A stretch of 64,000 nucleotides of DNA, from NCBI GenBank assembly GCA_965225715.1, contig CBDDBK010000002.1:682001-746000 (forward strand), in the 5' to 3' direction. Each line of letters starts with the position of its first letter. Positions within the stretch are counted from its first letter, which is position 1. The notes below the pieces were generated by a model. That model was not told where the DNA came from, did not search any database, and saw only the letters and a list, made by a program, of their open reading frames with translations. Positions 44,420-53,825 of this stretch are shown one piece after another. The position numbers were made by a program, and so were the translations under genes. This stretch comes from CBDDBK01 sp965225715 (GTDB taxonomy: Bacteria > Bacteroidota > Bacteroidia > Cytophagales > Flammeovirgaceae).

Positions 44420-44521
44420 TATAGCCTTACTATTTAAGAATACGGCAGAGAGTATATTCCTAATTATTTATTAATAACTTAAAAATCTAAAAAATCCTTT
44501 TCCTATTTCAGACAATTATAA
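44420..44521 (-). repeat. R1 dispersed repeat, diverged
   Basis: Minus strand: TATAATTGTCTGAAATAGGA, AAAGGATTTTTTAGATTTTT, ending AGTAAGGCTATA. Inserted directly after the ISAs1 fragment. Confidence 0.6.
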
Positions 44522-44535
44522 AGGTCAAAAACTAG

Positions 44536-44660
44536 ACTTTCTTATAAAAAATAGTATAAGAACTAATTTGTTGATAATAAAAGTTTTATAAAATAAAAAT
44601 TTATATAGAAACTTCAAATTATAAATATTATAAAAACCAGATAGTTATAGTTTTTATAAT
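44536..44660. repeat. R2 MITE-like repeat, diverged
   Basis: Starts CTTTCTTATAAAAAATAGTA, then TTTGTTGATAATAAAAGTTT and TATAAAATAAAAATTTATAT as in the R2 copies at 1246 and 15974. The right end (TTTTTATAATATCT) is decayed. Confidence 0.55.
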
Positions 44661-44695
44661 ATCTAATTGTTGAATATTAAGATTGGTTGACTATA

Positions 44696-45814
44696 AAGGG
44701 CTTTCTTATAAAAAAAATGTGCGTGTAAAATAGTGTATATTTATGTTTATTTAATCGCAACATTCATATAAATCTACACTCACAAGATGCAAGTAACATC
44801 ATTTTATCGGCAAATACAAAATTATTCAGGTTTAGATTTAAGGGATAATAGAGGTAAGAAGCTGGACTTTGCCTTTGTGTTGCTTAGTTTGATTATAGCT
44901 CTATTACGTGGTCGAGATGCTACGCTTTCTGGTATTCAGCGAGGGATGCAAAATACTAACGAAGCCTTGTGTTCTTTTTTAGGCCTTGATAATAAACGTG
45001 TTATATCACGTTCTTATCTCCCATTTTTTTAAAAACAATAGCTTTGGAGCCTTTGGAAGCCCTGCTGTTTAAAAATTTTGGTCTTGAGCTAAAATCGGAA
45101 GAGCGCGCATAGTTTGCTGACGATGGGCAAGAATTGAGGGCTAGTATTAAAAAAGGGGATAAGCGTGGAGAGGCTTTAGTACAATTGGTCAAACACTCAG
45201 ACAGAGAGGTTTTGGCTCAAGGCTATTACAATGGTAAAAAAGAAAGTGAGCAGCCCTGTCTCCAAAACTTGCTCGAAGAAACGAAAGCCAGTTTTTAATC
45301 GGTTTGAAAGCCAATCAAAAAGAATTATTGGCGGCTATGAGCGGCTATGTGAAGCGATTAAAGCCTGTTAATCAAGAAATTACATTTAATAAAGGGCATG
45401 GAGGTATAGAAAAAAGAGAGTATAAGCATTATGCTATTTCGGGTCAATGTGTTGATAGCCCTTGGCGAACAAGTGGCTTTAAGAGTCTTTTTAAGGTGAA
45501 GCGTTGGCGTTTTGATTTAACTGGTGTTGAACAATCTTGCCAGGTATCTTATTCTATTTCTAACGGAGGTTTTGATAAAAACGAAGATTATTTTTCGGCT
45601 ATTCGGGAGCATTGGTCAGTAGAGACCAATAATCAATTAAGAACTAAAGAAAAGGCGGTGACCGGGGTTTTATCTGTATGCAGAACCCTGGTAATTAAAC
45701 TTCTAAAGAAGACAAACACTAAAAATATGCTTGCTCAGATCCAGTTATTTCAAGACAAGTTTTCTAAACTTTTGCACTGGCTTAGGAGCATAAATTGTTT
45801 ATAAGAAAGCCCTT
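44696..45814 (+). mobile_element. ISAs1 family insertion sequence, inactivated
   Basis: 1119 bp. Ends AAGGGCTTTCTTATAAA and TTATAAGAAAGCCCTT are perfect inverted repeats. Carries a frameshifted transposase. It is the longest copy in the window and the parent type of the 402-bp deletion at 5143. No clear target duplication. Confidence 0.92.
44787..45804 (+). pseudogene. ISAs1 transposase, disrupted
   Basis: The N-terminal 81 codons (MQVTSFYRQIQNYSGLDLRD) are open and hold the DUF-like N-domain. After RVISRSYLPFF a T7 tract shifts the frame (LKTIALEPLEALLFKNFGLE continues in another frame). Further stops follow in EERA*FADDGQELR and near KASF*. The last 166 codons (45304-45804) are open and include EHWSVETNNQLRTKEKAVTG, the ISAs1 HW-xxE motif. 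At least three lesions. Not functional. Confidence 0.9.
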
Positions 45815-46136
45815 TGTATACTATATTTCTAAAATTTATTCAATTTTTGGAGTATATTTAATACTTTTATAATTGCAAATTATTTCGGCAACATTTCCGC
45901 ACTATTGCTAGCTTAATAAATATATTTTTTTATATTGAGCCTTTTTTTAACTTAGCAGATATTTATTCCTAAGATGACCAATGTTCAAATTAACCCCATT
46001 ATTTTCGTTTATTCTTCTTTACTTTGCCTTATTACAGATCAGGTTTTAGACTATTAGAAAAAGATTGAGAATAAGGGTTTAAACGTTTTATTTTCAATTC
46101 AAAATAAGATAACTCCCCAAATTCGTGATTAAAAAT
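45815..46136. other. Intergenic region before thrS
   Basis: 322 bp. Nothing recognisable except A+T-rich DNA; the thrS promoter must lie here. Confidence 0.4.
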
Positions 46137-48068
46137 ATGGTTAATATAACTTTCCCAGATAAGAAAATAAATATATTTCCTAAAGGTATAAATCCTTTGG
46201 AGATAGCTAAAAGCATAAGTGATGGTTTAGCCAGACAAGTTTTGGGTGCTAAAATTAATGGAATATTTTGGGATTTGAATCGCCCCATTTCTCAAGATGC
46301 TACTATAGAGCTTTTGACATGGAAAAATGAAGAAGGAAAAAAAGTTTTTTGGCATTCTTCAGCGCATTTACTTGCCGAAGCCTTGGAGTCTTTTTACCCA
46401 GGAATTAAATTTGGTATAGGACCTGCTGTAGAACACGGTTTCTACTATGATATAGATTTTGGGACACATACTTTTTCGGCTGATCATTTTGAAAAAATAG
46501 AAAAAAAAATGAAAGAATTAGCTCAAGAAAAAAACCCTTATATCCGTAAAGAAATTAGCAAAAAAGAAGCTATTGCCTACTTTGAAAAAAAAGCCGATCC
46601 CTATAAATTGGAACTTCTAAAAGATTTGGAAGACGGAGAAATAACATTTTATCAGCAAGGAAATTTTATCGATCTTTGTAAAGGCATACATATACCCCAT
46701 ACGGGATGGATTAAAGCTATTAAGTTAACAAATGTCTCGGCAGCTTATTGGCGTGGAAATCAAGAAAACAAACAACTTACCCGTATCTATGGAATTACTT
46801 TTCCAAAAGCTAAAGACTTAAAAGACTACATAACTTTTTTGGAAGAATCTCAAAAAAGAGATCACCGACGGCTTGGAAAACAGCTTGAATTATTTACGTT
46901 TTCTCAAAAAGTGGGTTTGGGTCTACCTTTATGGTTACCTAAAGGCACAATTATTAGACAACAGTTGGAGTCTTTTTTACAAAAAGCTCAAAAAAATGCA
47001 GGTTATCAACCTGTTATGACCCCTCATATCGGCGGAAAAAAATTGTATGAAACTTCTGGACATTATGAAAAATATAAAAATGATTCTTTCCAGCCAATTC
47101 AAACACCTCATGAAGATGAGGAATTTTTGCTCAAACCGATGAATTGTCCACATCACTGTGAAATTTATAAGCACAAACAACGCTCGTATAAAGATTTACC
47201 TTTACGATTTTCAGAATTTGGCACCGTTTACCGTTATGAACAAAGTGGAGAATTGCACGGCTTAACTCGTGTGAGAGGTTTTACTCAAGATGATGCTCAT
47301 ATTTTTTGTAGTCCGAATCAGGTCAAAACAGAATTTATCAAAGTTATAGATCTTGTACTTTATGTATTTGAAAACTTAGGATTTAAAAATTTTACGGCTC
47401 AAATTTCTTTAAGAGATCCTGAAAATAAAACAGCTTACATTGGAGAAGATAAATTATGGGATAAAGCTGAAAATGAGATTAAACAAGCTGCTAAAGAAAA
47501 AGGACTTCATACCATTGTCGTACTTGGAGAAGCTGCTTTTTATGGTCCAAAATTAGATTTTATGGTTAATGATGTACTTGGCAGACAATGGCAACTCGGA
47601 ACCATTCAAGTGGATTATCAATTACCCCAGCGTTTTAATTTAGAATATATCGATAAAAACAATACACGCAGTCGTCCTGTTATGATTCATAGAGCCCCTT
47701 TTGGATCTATGGAACGTTTTTTAGCCATTCTTTTGGAAAATTGTAATGGTGAATTGCCTTTATGGCTTATGCCTGTTCAGGTTATTATTTTACCAATTTC
47801 TCAAAAATATGAAGATTATGTCCAAAATATTAATACCAAACTTCAATCTAAAGATATTCGAGTTGAAGTTGATAATAGGGCTGAAACAATAGGTAAAAAA
47901 ATTAGAGATGCAGAACTCCAAAAAATTCCTTATATGTTGATTGTAGGAGAAAAAGAGTTTGATAATCAAACTGTTAGTGTTAGAAAAAAAGGAAAAGGAA
48001 TGATTGGAGACAAAACACTTGCAGAGTTTATATTCTTTTTTCAAGAGCAATTAGAAGTGTCTATTTAA
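46137..48068 (+). CDS. thrS: Threonyl-tRNA synthetase
   Basis: 643 aa from ATG at 46137; a GTG four codons upstream is possible but MVNITFPDKKINIFPKGINP is the normal TGS-domain start. Editing domain around 60-230 (FWHSSAHLLAEALESFYP with the HxxxH zinc-type pair). Catalytic core: MLKPMNCPHHCEIYKH (written LLKPMNCPHHC, with zinc Cys), RFSEFGTVYRYEQSGELHGLTRVRGFTQDDAHIFC, DYQLPQRFNLEY, and RPVMIHRAPFGSMERF. The C-terminal anticodon domain includes LPISQKYEDYV and YMLIVGEKE. Charges tRNA-Thr. infC-rpmI-rplT normally follow in many bacteria but are absent here. Confidence 0.97.
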   Translation: MVNITFPDKKINIFPKGINPLEIAKSISDGLARQVLGAKINGIFWDLNRPISQDATIELLTWKNEEGKKVFWHSSAHLLAEALESFYPGIKFGIGPAVEHGFYYDIDFGTHTFSADHFEKIEKKMKELAQEKNPYIRKEISKKEAIAYFEKKADPYKLELLKDLEDGEITFYQQGNFIDLCKGIHIPHTGWIKAIKLTNVSAAYWRGNQENKQLTRIYGITFPKAKDLKDYITFLEESQKRDHRRLGKQLELFTFSQKVGLGLPLWLPKGTIIRQQLESFLQKAQKNAGYQPVMTPHIGGKKLYETSGHYEKYKNDSFQPIQTPHEDEEFLLKPMNCPHHCEIYKHKQRSYKDLPLRFSEFGTVYRYEQSGELHGLTRVRGFTQDDAHIFCSPNQVKTEFIKVIDLVLYVFENLGFKNFTAQISLRDPENKTAYIGEDKLWDKAENEIKQAAKEKGLHTIVVLGEAAFYGPKLDFMVNDVLGRQWQLGTIQVDYQLPQRFNLEYIDKNNTRSRPVMIHRAPFGSMERFLAILLENCNGELPLWLMPVQVIILPISQKYEDYVQNINTKLQSKDIRVEVDNRAETIGKKIRDAELQKIPYMLIVGEKEFDNQTVSVRKKGKGMIGDKTLAEFIFFFQEQLEVSI

Positions 48069-48199
48069 AATAATTGAGCAATTTTTTATATCTTAAAATA
48101 ATAAAAAAAAATGTATAATTTTTTAAGTATTATAGTTTAATAATTTGATTTTCAGTATTTTAATTTTTTTCATTCTTAATTATTGATAAAAAGTTTACT

Positions 48200-48643
48200 A
48201 TGAAAATAAGATTTGCTAAAGAAAATGATTTAAAACAGATTATAGTATTATGTGGAAAACATGCTTTATTCGAAAAGACCGAATACAATCCAAAAAATAA
48301 AGCTGAATTATTAGCTAAGCATTTATTTAATTCTTCAAATACTATAAAATGTTTAGTTGTTGAATTAAATAATGACATACTAGGTTACGCTACATTTATC
48401 AAACAGTTTTCTACTTGGGATGCTAATTTTTATATTTATCTCGATTGTTTATATTTAGAAGAAAATATAAGAAGTCAAGGAGTGGGGAGGCAATTAATGA
48501 ATCAAATTAAAACATACGCACAATCTCAAAATTGTGATTCTATTCAATGGCAAACACCTGATTTTAACAAAAGAGCTATTAACTTTTACAATAAAATAGG
48601 CGGAGTATCTAAAGCTAAAGAAAGATTTACGTGGAATATATAG
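48200..48643 (+). CDS. GNAT family N-acetyltransferase
   Basis: 147 aa. MKIRFAKENDLKQIIVLCGK start; acetyl-CoA motif LDCLYLEENIRSQGVGRQLM (R/Q-x-x-G-x-G/A pattern RSQGVGRQ); late IQWQTPDFNKRAINFYNKIG gives the NxxAIxFYxKxG motif. Substrate unknown. The stop codon TAG is shared with the start of an R1 repeat (TATAGTC), so the repeat contributes the end of the gene. Confidence 0.92.
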   Translation: MKIRFAKENDLKQIIVLCGKHALFEKTEYNPKNKAELLAKHLFNSSNTIKCLVVELNNDILGYATFIKQFSTWDANFYIYLDCLYLEENIRSQGVGRQLMNQIKTYAQSQNCDSIQWQTPDFNKRAINFYNKIGGVSKAKERFTWNI

Positions 48644-48705
48644 TCGATCCATCTTGAAAAAGAATTTTTATTTAATTTATTTTGAAAATAACCTTTTCTA
48701 ATAGA
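48639..48705 (+). repeat. R1 dispersed repeat, truncated
   Basis: TATAGTCGATCCATCTTGAA, TTTTGAAAATAACCTTTTCT. Its first bases supply the stop codon of the GNAT gene, and its end lies inside the decayed ORF that follows. Confidence 0.7.
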
Positions 48706-48922
48706 AAAAGCTAAAAAACGTGCTTCTGAAATTGAAAAAAATTATCCTTCCTACAAATTGTATATTTATAAAGGTAGAAAAGGACTTTTTGCTCTATGCC
48801 TAGATGGACAATTATCAAAAAGAGAAGCAAATTCAAAATTAGAATATGCTAAGAGCAATATTGCATTGGATGCTTTCATACGCAAAAAACCGACTTGGAA
48901 AACTAAAGATAATTTATATTAA
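48692..48922 (+). pseudogene. Truncated coding remnant
   Basis: A 75-codon open stretch without a start codon: LIEKAKKRASEIEKNYPSYK, LYIYKGRKGLFALCLDGQLS, NLY then TAA. The N-terminus is replaced by the R1 repeat. Family not recognised. The stop overlaps the cysH start region by one base spacing, which suggests the remnant was once followed directly by cysH or that they were brought together. Confidence 0.5.
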
Positions 48923-48923
48923 A

Positions 48924-49580
48924 ATGACAGTTCAAGAAATAAAACAGCAACTTTTAATCTATCAAAAGGCAGATAAAAGAATGTTTGTATCCTCTTCTTT
49001 TCAAACCCATAGTATTCCGCTTTTACATTTACTCAGCCGGATAGATGTTTCTATTGATGTTTTATTTATTAATACAGGTTACCATTTTCCCGAAACACTT
49101 ACTTTTAGAGATGAAGTAGCTGCTTTTTTGGGTTTAAAAGTGATTGATGTTTATTCTCATGTCCCTAAAAGCCAACAAAAAGATGTTAATGGACAACTCT
49201 ACTTTGTGAGCGATCCGGACTATTGTTGCTTTTTAAATAAAACTCAGCCTTTGGATTCGTATCTTAGGGAATATGATATTTGGATAAATGGGGTGAGGCG
49301 CTCCCAAACTAATGTACGTAAAAATATGCAAATGGAACAGTCTGCTCCGCATAATTCTGTAAGATTTCATCCGATGCTCGAGTGGACTGCTAAGCAGATT
49401 TATGATTATAGGAAATTGTATAATCTTCCAAAACACCCACTTGACCAACAAGGTTATCAAAGTATTGGTTGTTTGCCTTGTACTCGAAAATTTGATCTCA
49501 ACGACGAACGTTCTGCCCGGTGGTTTGGTATGAATAAAATGGAATGTGGATTACATACAGAATTGTTAACTAAACAATAG
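48924..49580 (+). CDS. cysH: Adenylylsulfate / phosphoadenylylsulfate reductase, iron-sulfur type
   Basis: 218 aa from ATG 48924 (MTVQEIKQQLLIYQKADKRM); a longer upstream reading overlaps the remnant ORF and is rejected. Motifs: SSSFQTHSIPLLHL (phosphate loop), INTGYHFPETLTFRDEV, DYCCFLNKTQPLDSYL with the Cys-Cys pair, IGCLPCTRKF with CxxC, and the catalytic Cys in MECGLHTELL. The CC...CxxC set binds a 4Fe-4S cluster, so it may reduce APS and possibly PAPS with thioredoxin to sulfite. It pairs with the sulfurylase/kinase fusion at 17044. No cysI/cysJ nearby. Confidence 0.94.
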   Translation: MTVQEIKQQLLIYQKADKRMFVSSSFQTHSIPLLHLLSRIDVSIDVLFINTGYHFPETLTFRDEVAAFLGLKVIDVYSHVPKSQQKDVNGQLYFVSDPDYCCFLNKTQPLDSYLREYDIWINGVRRSQTNVRKNMQMEQSAPHNSVRFHPMLEWTAKQIYDYRKLYNLPKHPLDQQGYQSIGCLPCTRKFDLNDERSARWFGMNKMECGLHTELLTKQ

Positions 49581-50019
49581 CAACTCATTTATTTTTTATT
49601 TCTCAAATAAATATTGCGATTTTCAAATTTTTATAGTGTCATAGTCATCTCAAATAGAAATTTATAAGAAAACTCTATTTAACTAATAATTATTTATATT
49701 TCGTAGTTAAAAAATTGATAAAAAGAATTGAATATTTATCTTAATATTAGGGAGTTTTTGCCAGTTTTGAGAGACTATTTTAGTTTTTTTTACAACTTTA
49801 ACGGATACAATGTCACTTAAAACAAAAATTTTAAGTGGTATAACTTATTGATATTAAATATTTCATAGAATTTCTATATTAACAATCAACTAAAGTAAGA
49901 ATTTCTACTGTTTTAACCATAAGATTAATGTCCAATAAATTTTATTTAATAAACTTATAACCAAATAATTATAATCTTACATTCGTGTAATTTGTCTGTA
50001 AACCAAATATTTTTCCAAT
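49581..50019. other. Intergenic region with repeat chimera
   Basis: 439 bp. 49640-49660 is the first 20 bp of R1 (CATAGTCATCTCAAATAGAA) joined directly to an R2 right end (TTTATAAGAAAAC, 49661-49673). A 9-bp hairpin CACTTAAAA/TTTTAAGTG is at 49810-49833. No gene seen. Confidence 0.45.
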
Positions 50020-50730
50020 ATGATTTTTTTTTTCAATATTCTCCAAATATTTTCCGATACAAGTCAGGAAACGTTCAATAATGATGAACTTTTAAACCAA
50101 GTTCAAGAAACGGTAAATCTGATAGATATAGCTACAAAAGGCGGTTGGATTATGCTTATTTTGTTGGTTTTATCTATTCTGGCTATTTATATTTTTACTA
50201 CCCGGCTTATGCTTTTGGGAAACGCTCAAAAAAATCCCGAAGAAATGATGCGTGAAGTTAAGAAAATGATAAAAAAATCGGACTTAGAAGCTGCTAAAGT
50301 AATATGCAGAAAAGCAGATACACCGACATCTCGAATGATTGAATCGGGCTTAAACAACATCGGAAATAATTCCATTCAAGCTATTGAAGCAGCCATAGAA
50401 AATAAAGGTAAAATAGAAGTCCACGGTCTAGAAAAAAATATTTCCATTTTAGCCACTATCTCTGGAGCAGCACCTATGATTGGTTTTTTTGGAACTGTAC
50501 TCGGTATGATTCAGGCATTTATAGCTATAGCACAAGAAGAAGGATCTGTTAGTCCTAAACTCTTATCCTCAGGCATCTATGAAGCTATGGTAACCACAGC
50601 AGGTGGACTTTTCGTGGGTATTATCGCCTATATAGGTTATAATTATATTGTAAGACAAATCAGTAATGTGGTTCATAAGATGGAAATTGCATCTAATGAA
50701 TTTATGAACCTATTGCAAAATCCAGAATAA
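50020..50730 (+). CDS. MotA/TolQ/ExbB proton channel family protein
   Basis: 236 aa. Three helices: one near 40-62 (GWIMLILLVLSILAIYIFTTRL), and the conserved ExbB/TolQ block SILATISGAAPMIGFFGTVLGMIQAF (about 144-170), then YEAMVTTAGGLFVGIIAYIGYNYIV. It builds the proton-driven motor that energises TonB or Tol. The partner exbD/tolR gene, which normally follows directly, is absent; the next gene is convergent, 137 bp away. Confidence 0.92.
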   Translation: MIFFFNILQIFSDTSQETFNNDELLNQVQETVNLIDIATKGGWIMLILLVLSILAIYIFTTRLMLLGNAQKNPEEMMREVKKMIKKSDLEAAKVICRKADTPTSRMIESGLNNIGNNSIQAIEAAIENKGKIEVHGLEKNISILATISGAAPMIGFFGTVLGMIQAFIAIAQEEGSVSPKLLSSGIYEAMVTTAGGLFVGIIAYIGYNYIVRQISNVVHKMEIASNEFMNLLQNPE

Positions 50731-50866
50731 CAATAATGAAAAATTAAGAAAATTAAAATTTACCTATCAATTTTGGTAGTATTGCAGAAAATTTATGACT
50801 TCTTTTATATCGGCATCATAAGTAGATGTTACCAATCTTTCCATGAAAATAATGGTTTTAAAATTG

Positions 50867-52879
50867 TTAATACCTAGTTTTACCGATAATTTTTCCTTCC
50901 TTCGAATAAGATTTCCATAAACCTACTCTTTGATTATTTTTATATCTGCCCTTTGTTTTTAGACTAGCATCTGGATAATATTCAAAATAACTTCCATTTT
51001 TTAAAGCATCTTTCAAACGGACTTCTTCTTTGACCTGTCCGTTATCATAAAAAGTTTGTTGACGTTTGGCGGTAAAATCTTCAGGTAAAATGTTTTCTAT
51101 ATCAACAACCTCATCTTGACTTAATGCTTTTTGAGATATATAAAAAGAATCTAAAGGCATCAGTTGATTAGGGTTTACTTGTGAGGCTTGTCTAAGATCG
51201 GACTGGTCGATTTGAGTTAAATTTTTAACTGCATTAATATCTTGGTATTGAATGGAAAAATTAGTTTTAAAAAGATCATTATCATGAACCATTTGGAAAC
51301 CAATATTCTGAAAACAAAGTATATAGTCTTTATTTTTTTGAATATTCTGCCAAGTTGGTGGACTTGTCCATTTTCCTAAACTATTGTATAAATTTGGGGT
51401 ATGGGTGTATAAAAAAAGTTGACTTTTAGGCTTAAAACGTTTAAAAAAAGATCTAAAATTTTGAGAATTTTTTAAAGTCTGTTTGGCATCGTATTGATCT
51501 ATAATTTGTTTAATGGTGTAAGGATGATTGGAAAAAATAACATAATCGTTAATATAAGTTAGGTAGGGTTTATCAAATTTGTTAAATAACTTTCCTAAAA
51601 AAAGCTTAAAAAAACCTTTAATAGCTAAAAATTGAATTTGATAACCTTTATAATTGATGCCCTTAAAAGCTAATGGTGTTCTTTTACGGACTTGTTTACC
51701 AATATAGCCTAATTTTTCTTCGGCCAACCGTCTACTTTTTGCTTTAAGAATAAGAGCATATTGATTTTTGGCTAATTCTTTAGAAGGTGGCAATTGAATA
51801 AAAGCAATTTCTTCACCTATCCAGTCGATAAAATGTTCTTCGATCGAAATATCTAAAAAACCTTCAATACGTGTTTTATTTTTGTTGTAAGTCTTATATT
51901 TTTTGGCATTTTTTTGAAGGTCTTTTTCCAGAGCTTTAAAAAAATCTTTATAGTTATCAAAAGCCATACTCAAATAAAAAGATGTACTTTTAGGAATAAC
52001 TGAAGGCGCTTTTATTTTTCCTTTTCCAACTTTTTTAAAAAGTTTTAAATACGAAAATATACTGTCATGAATATTAGTGTATCCTTTAGAAAGCAACAAG
52101 TTGTCATCTTTAAAATTAAAACCTAAACCCGAAAAAGCGATTTGTTCATCTAAGCCTTTTAAATTATTAATATCTTTAGGAGTTAGATATAAACTTAGAA
52201 AATCCGATAGGTAGGTATAGTTAAAATAGAAATTAAAAAGAACATTGGACTTGGTATTCTGATTAATTTGAATAAAATCTTCATCTTTAGTTAAACTTGG
52301 ATTTGTAATTTCTTGAAGGGCAGATTCTATAATATTTTTTTTGAAAGAAACAGCTAGTAAATTTTTTATAAATGATAAGTAAGTAGTTTCTTGGGTCTGT
52401 TTATTACGAATTTCTAAAATATCTTCTTGTTCAAATTTTCTATTTATAATTTCATAATCATCGCTCAAAAATAAGCCTAAATAATTCTTTGTGATTTCCA
52501 ATTTTGAAATAGCCCCTATATCTAAAACAAATAAAAAATCATATTGCTTGGAATTATAAAAATGGCTTGAAATTGAAAGTTTTCTATCGCCAAGTAATTT
52601 AAATAAGAATTCATTTTTATCAATAATGTCTGTAAGTTTATCAGTATCTTTAGTCAATTCTCTAAAGTAGGCTTGAGTAGAAAGGTGTTGCCAAATTTGA
52701 TGTTTGCTAATGGTCTTCCAAGTATCAATAGGGTCATTGGTCTCTAAAAAATAAATAGCATCCGAAGATACTAAATCAAGAGGTTCTAATCTATCTTTTA
52801 AATCCGAAAACCCATAATAGTAAACAGTTGTTCCTAATCCTATTAAAAATAAAAAGATAAGTAGTGTAGACCTTTTCAT
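50867..52879 (-). CDS. DUF3352-like membrane-anchored protein with C-terminal MORN-type repeats
   Basis: 670 aa. N-terminal anchor helix STLLIFLFLIGLGTTVYYYGF. Residues about 30-560 are a beta-rich region of the DUF3352 type (SDAIYFLETNDPIDTWKTIS, FYLSMAFDNYKDFFKALEKD, GEEIAFIQLPPSKELAKNQY). The last 60 residues are two MORN_2 type repeats (YDNGQVKEEVRLKDALKNGSY, YYPDASLKTKGRYKNNQRVG). Exposed to the periplasm; function unknown. It is convergent with exbB. Confidence 0.72.
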   Translation of the reverse strand: MKRSTLLIFLFLIGLGTTVYYYGFSDLKDRLEPLDLVSSDAIYFLETNDPIDTWKTISKHQIWQHLSTQAYFRELTKDTDKLTDIIDKNEFLFKLLGDRKLSISSHFYNSKQYDFLFVLDIGAISKLEITKNYLGLFLSDDYEIINRKFEQEDILEIRNKQTQETTYLSFIKNLLAVSFKKNIIESALQEITNPSLTKDEDFIQINQNTKSNVLFNFYFNYTYLSDFLSLYLTPKDINNLKGLDEQIAFSGLGFNFKDDNLLLSKGYTNIHDSIFSYLKLFKKVGKGKIKAPSVIPKSTSFYLSMAFDNYKDFFKALEKDLQKNAKKYKTYNKNKTRIEGFLDISIEEHFIDWIGEEIAFIQLPPSKELAKNQYALILKAKSRRLAEEKLGYIGKQVRKRTPLAFKGINYKGYQIQFLAIKGFFKLFLGKLFNKFDKPYLTYINDYVIFSNHPYTIKQIIDQYDAKQTLKNSQNFRSFFKRFKPKSQLFLYTHTPNLYNSLGKWTSPPTWQNIQKNKDYILCFQNIGFQMVHDNDLFKTNFSIQYQDINAVKNLTQIDQSDLRQASQVNPNQLMPLDSFYISQKALSQDEVVDIENILPEDFTAKRQQTFYDNGQVKEEVRLKDALKNGSYFEYYPDASLKTKGRYKNNQRVGLWKSYSKEGKIIGKTRY

Positions 52880-52977
52880 ATTGGGTAATTTTTTAGACTA
52901 TTCGAAAATCAAAGTAAATGGGGTCTTAATGTGAAAAATAATAAAGCATATCCATTTTTTAAACACTAACAAGTTTT

Positions 52978-52985
52978 TATCTTTG
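52978..52985 (+). promoter_or_regulatory. Possible Bacteroidota -7 promoter element for atpH
   Basis: TATCTTTG matches the TAnnTTTG consensus and lies about 160 bp before the atpH start. No clear upstream TTTG element. Low weight. Confidence 0.25.
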
Positions 52986-53146
52986 CAAAGATATTCAAAT
53001 TAAAAAAGCACTACTGAAAAGTAGCAATAAAAAATACGAGGATACTTATATTTCATAATTTGTTAATCGGTTATTTTCATTTTCAAATTATCAATTCATT
53101 TCATTTTTCAAATTGTTTCTTAGGTTTTTAATATAAATTTCAAAAA

Positions 53147-53686
53147 ATGTCTGTATCCATTCTTTCAAAGCGTTATGCACTATCTATTTTTAATTTAGCC
53201 AAAGCAGAAGGTCATTTAGAAAATATTAAACAAGATGTTTTACTTTTAAAAAGCGTTTTATCCGAAAATAGAAACATTGTTTTACTGCTTGAAAGTCCAA
53301 TTATTAAAGCAAATAAAAAAATTAGCATTTTATCGGCTATTTTCAAAGATAAGGTAAGTCCCATCACTATGCTTTTTATGGAATTGGTTTGCAGGAAAGG
53401 TCGCGAAAAAGTCTTACAGCAAATTACGGATGCTTTTATAAACTATTATCATGAAGCCTATAATATTCAAGAAGCTACAGTAACGACCCCTTTTGTCAGC
53501 GATTCAGTTTTAGACCAAGAGTTTGCCCATTTAGTTACTAAAATAAGCAATAAAAAACCAATCTTGCATAAGAAAATAAATCCTGAACTTATAGGCGGTT
53601 TTATTTTAGAAGTTGGAGACAAACGTTTGAATTGTTCTATCAAAAATGAATTGGCTAAGGTCAAAAAAACTTTGGTAGAAGATTAA
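53147..53686 (+). CDS. atpH: ATP synthase F1 delta subunit
   Basis: 179 aa. SVSILSKRYALSIFNLAKAEGHLE matches the delta/OSCP start; late GGFILEVGDKRLNCSIKNELAKVKKTL is the conserved C-terminal block. Helical N-domain between. It links F1 to the b subunits. It usually sits between atpF and atpA; here it is alone between an unrelated membrane protein and a methyltransferase, with no other atp gene in the window. Confidence 0.95.
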   Translation: MSVSILSKRYALSIFNLAKAEGHLENIKQDVLLLKSVLSENRNIVLLLESPIIKANKKISILSAIFKDKVSPITMLFMELVCRKGREKVLQQITDAFINYYHEAYNIQEATVTTPFVSDSVLDQEFAHLVTKISNKKPILHKKINPELIGGFILEVGDKRLNCSIKNELAKVKKTLVED

Positions 53687-53825
53687 AAAATGCGATGGTG
53701 ATGAAGCCAAATGTTTTAAAAGTTACTTCGCTAAATATTTTTCATTGTTAAACCGCTAACCCTAAAAACATATCAGAAAATCAAAATTGTATTCATTTTT
53801 ATAATACCCAATCAAATTATATAGT

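Noticed and set aside
44787..45032. Separate small gene
   Set aside because: It is the N-terminal piece of the broken ISAs1 transposase.
48846..48923. Upstream extension of CysH
   Set aside because: It overlaps a coding remnant in a different frame; the family starts near MTVQEIKQQ.
50731..50866. Remnant of exbD after exbB
   Set aside because: Translation of the short gap in all frames gave no ExbD-like helix or motif.
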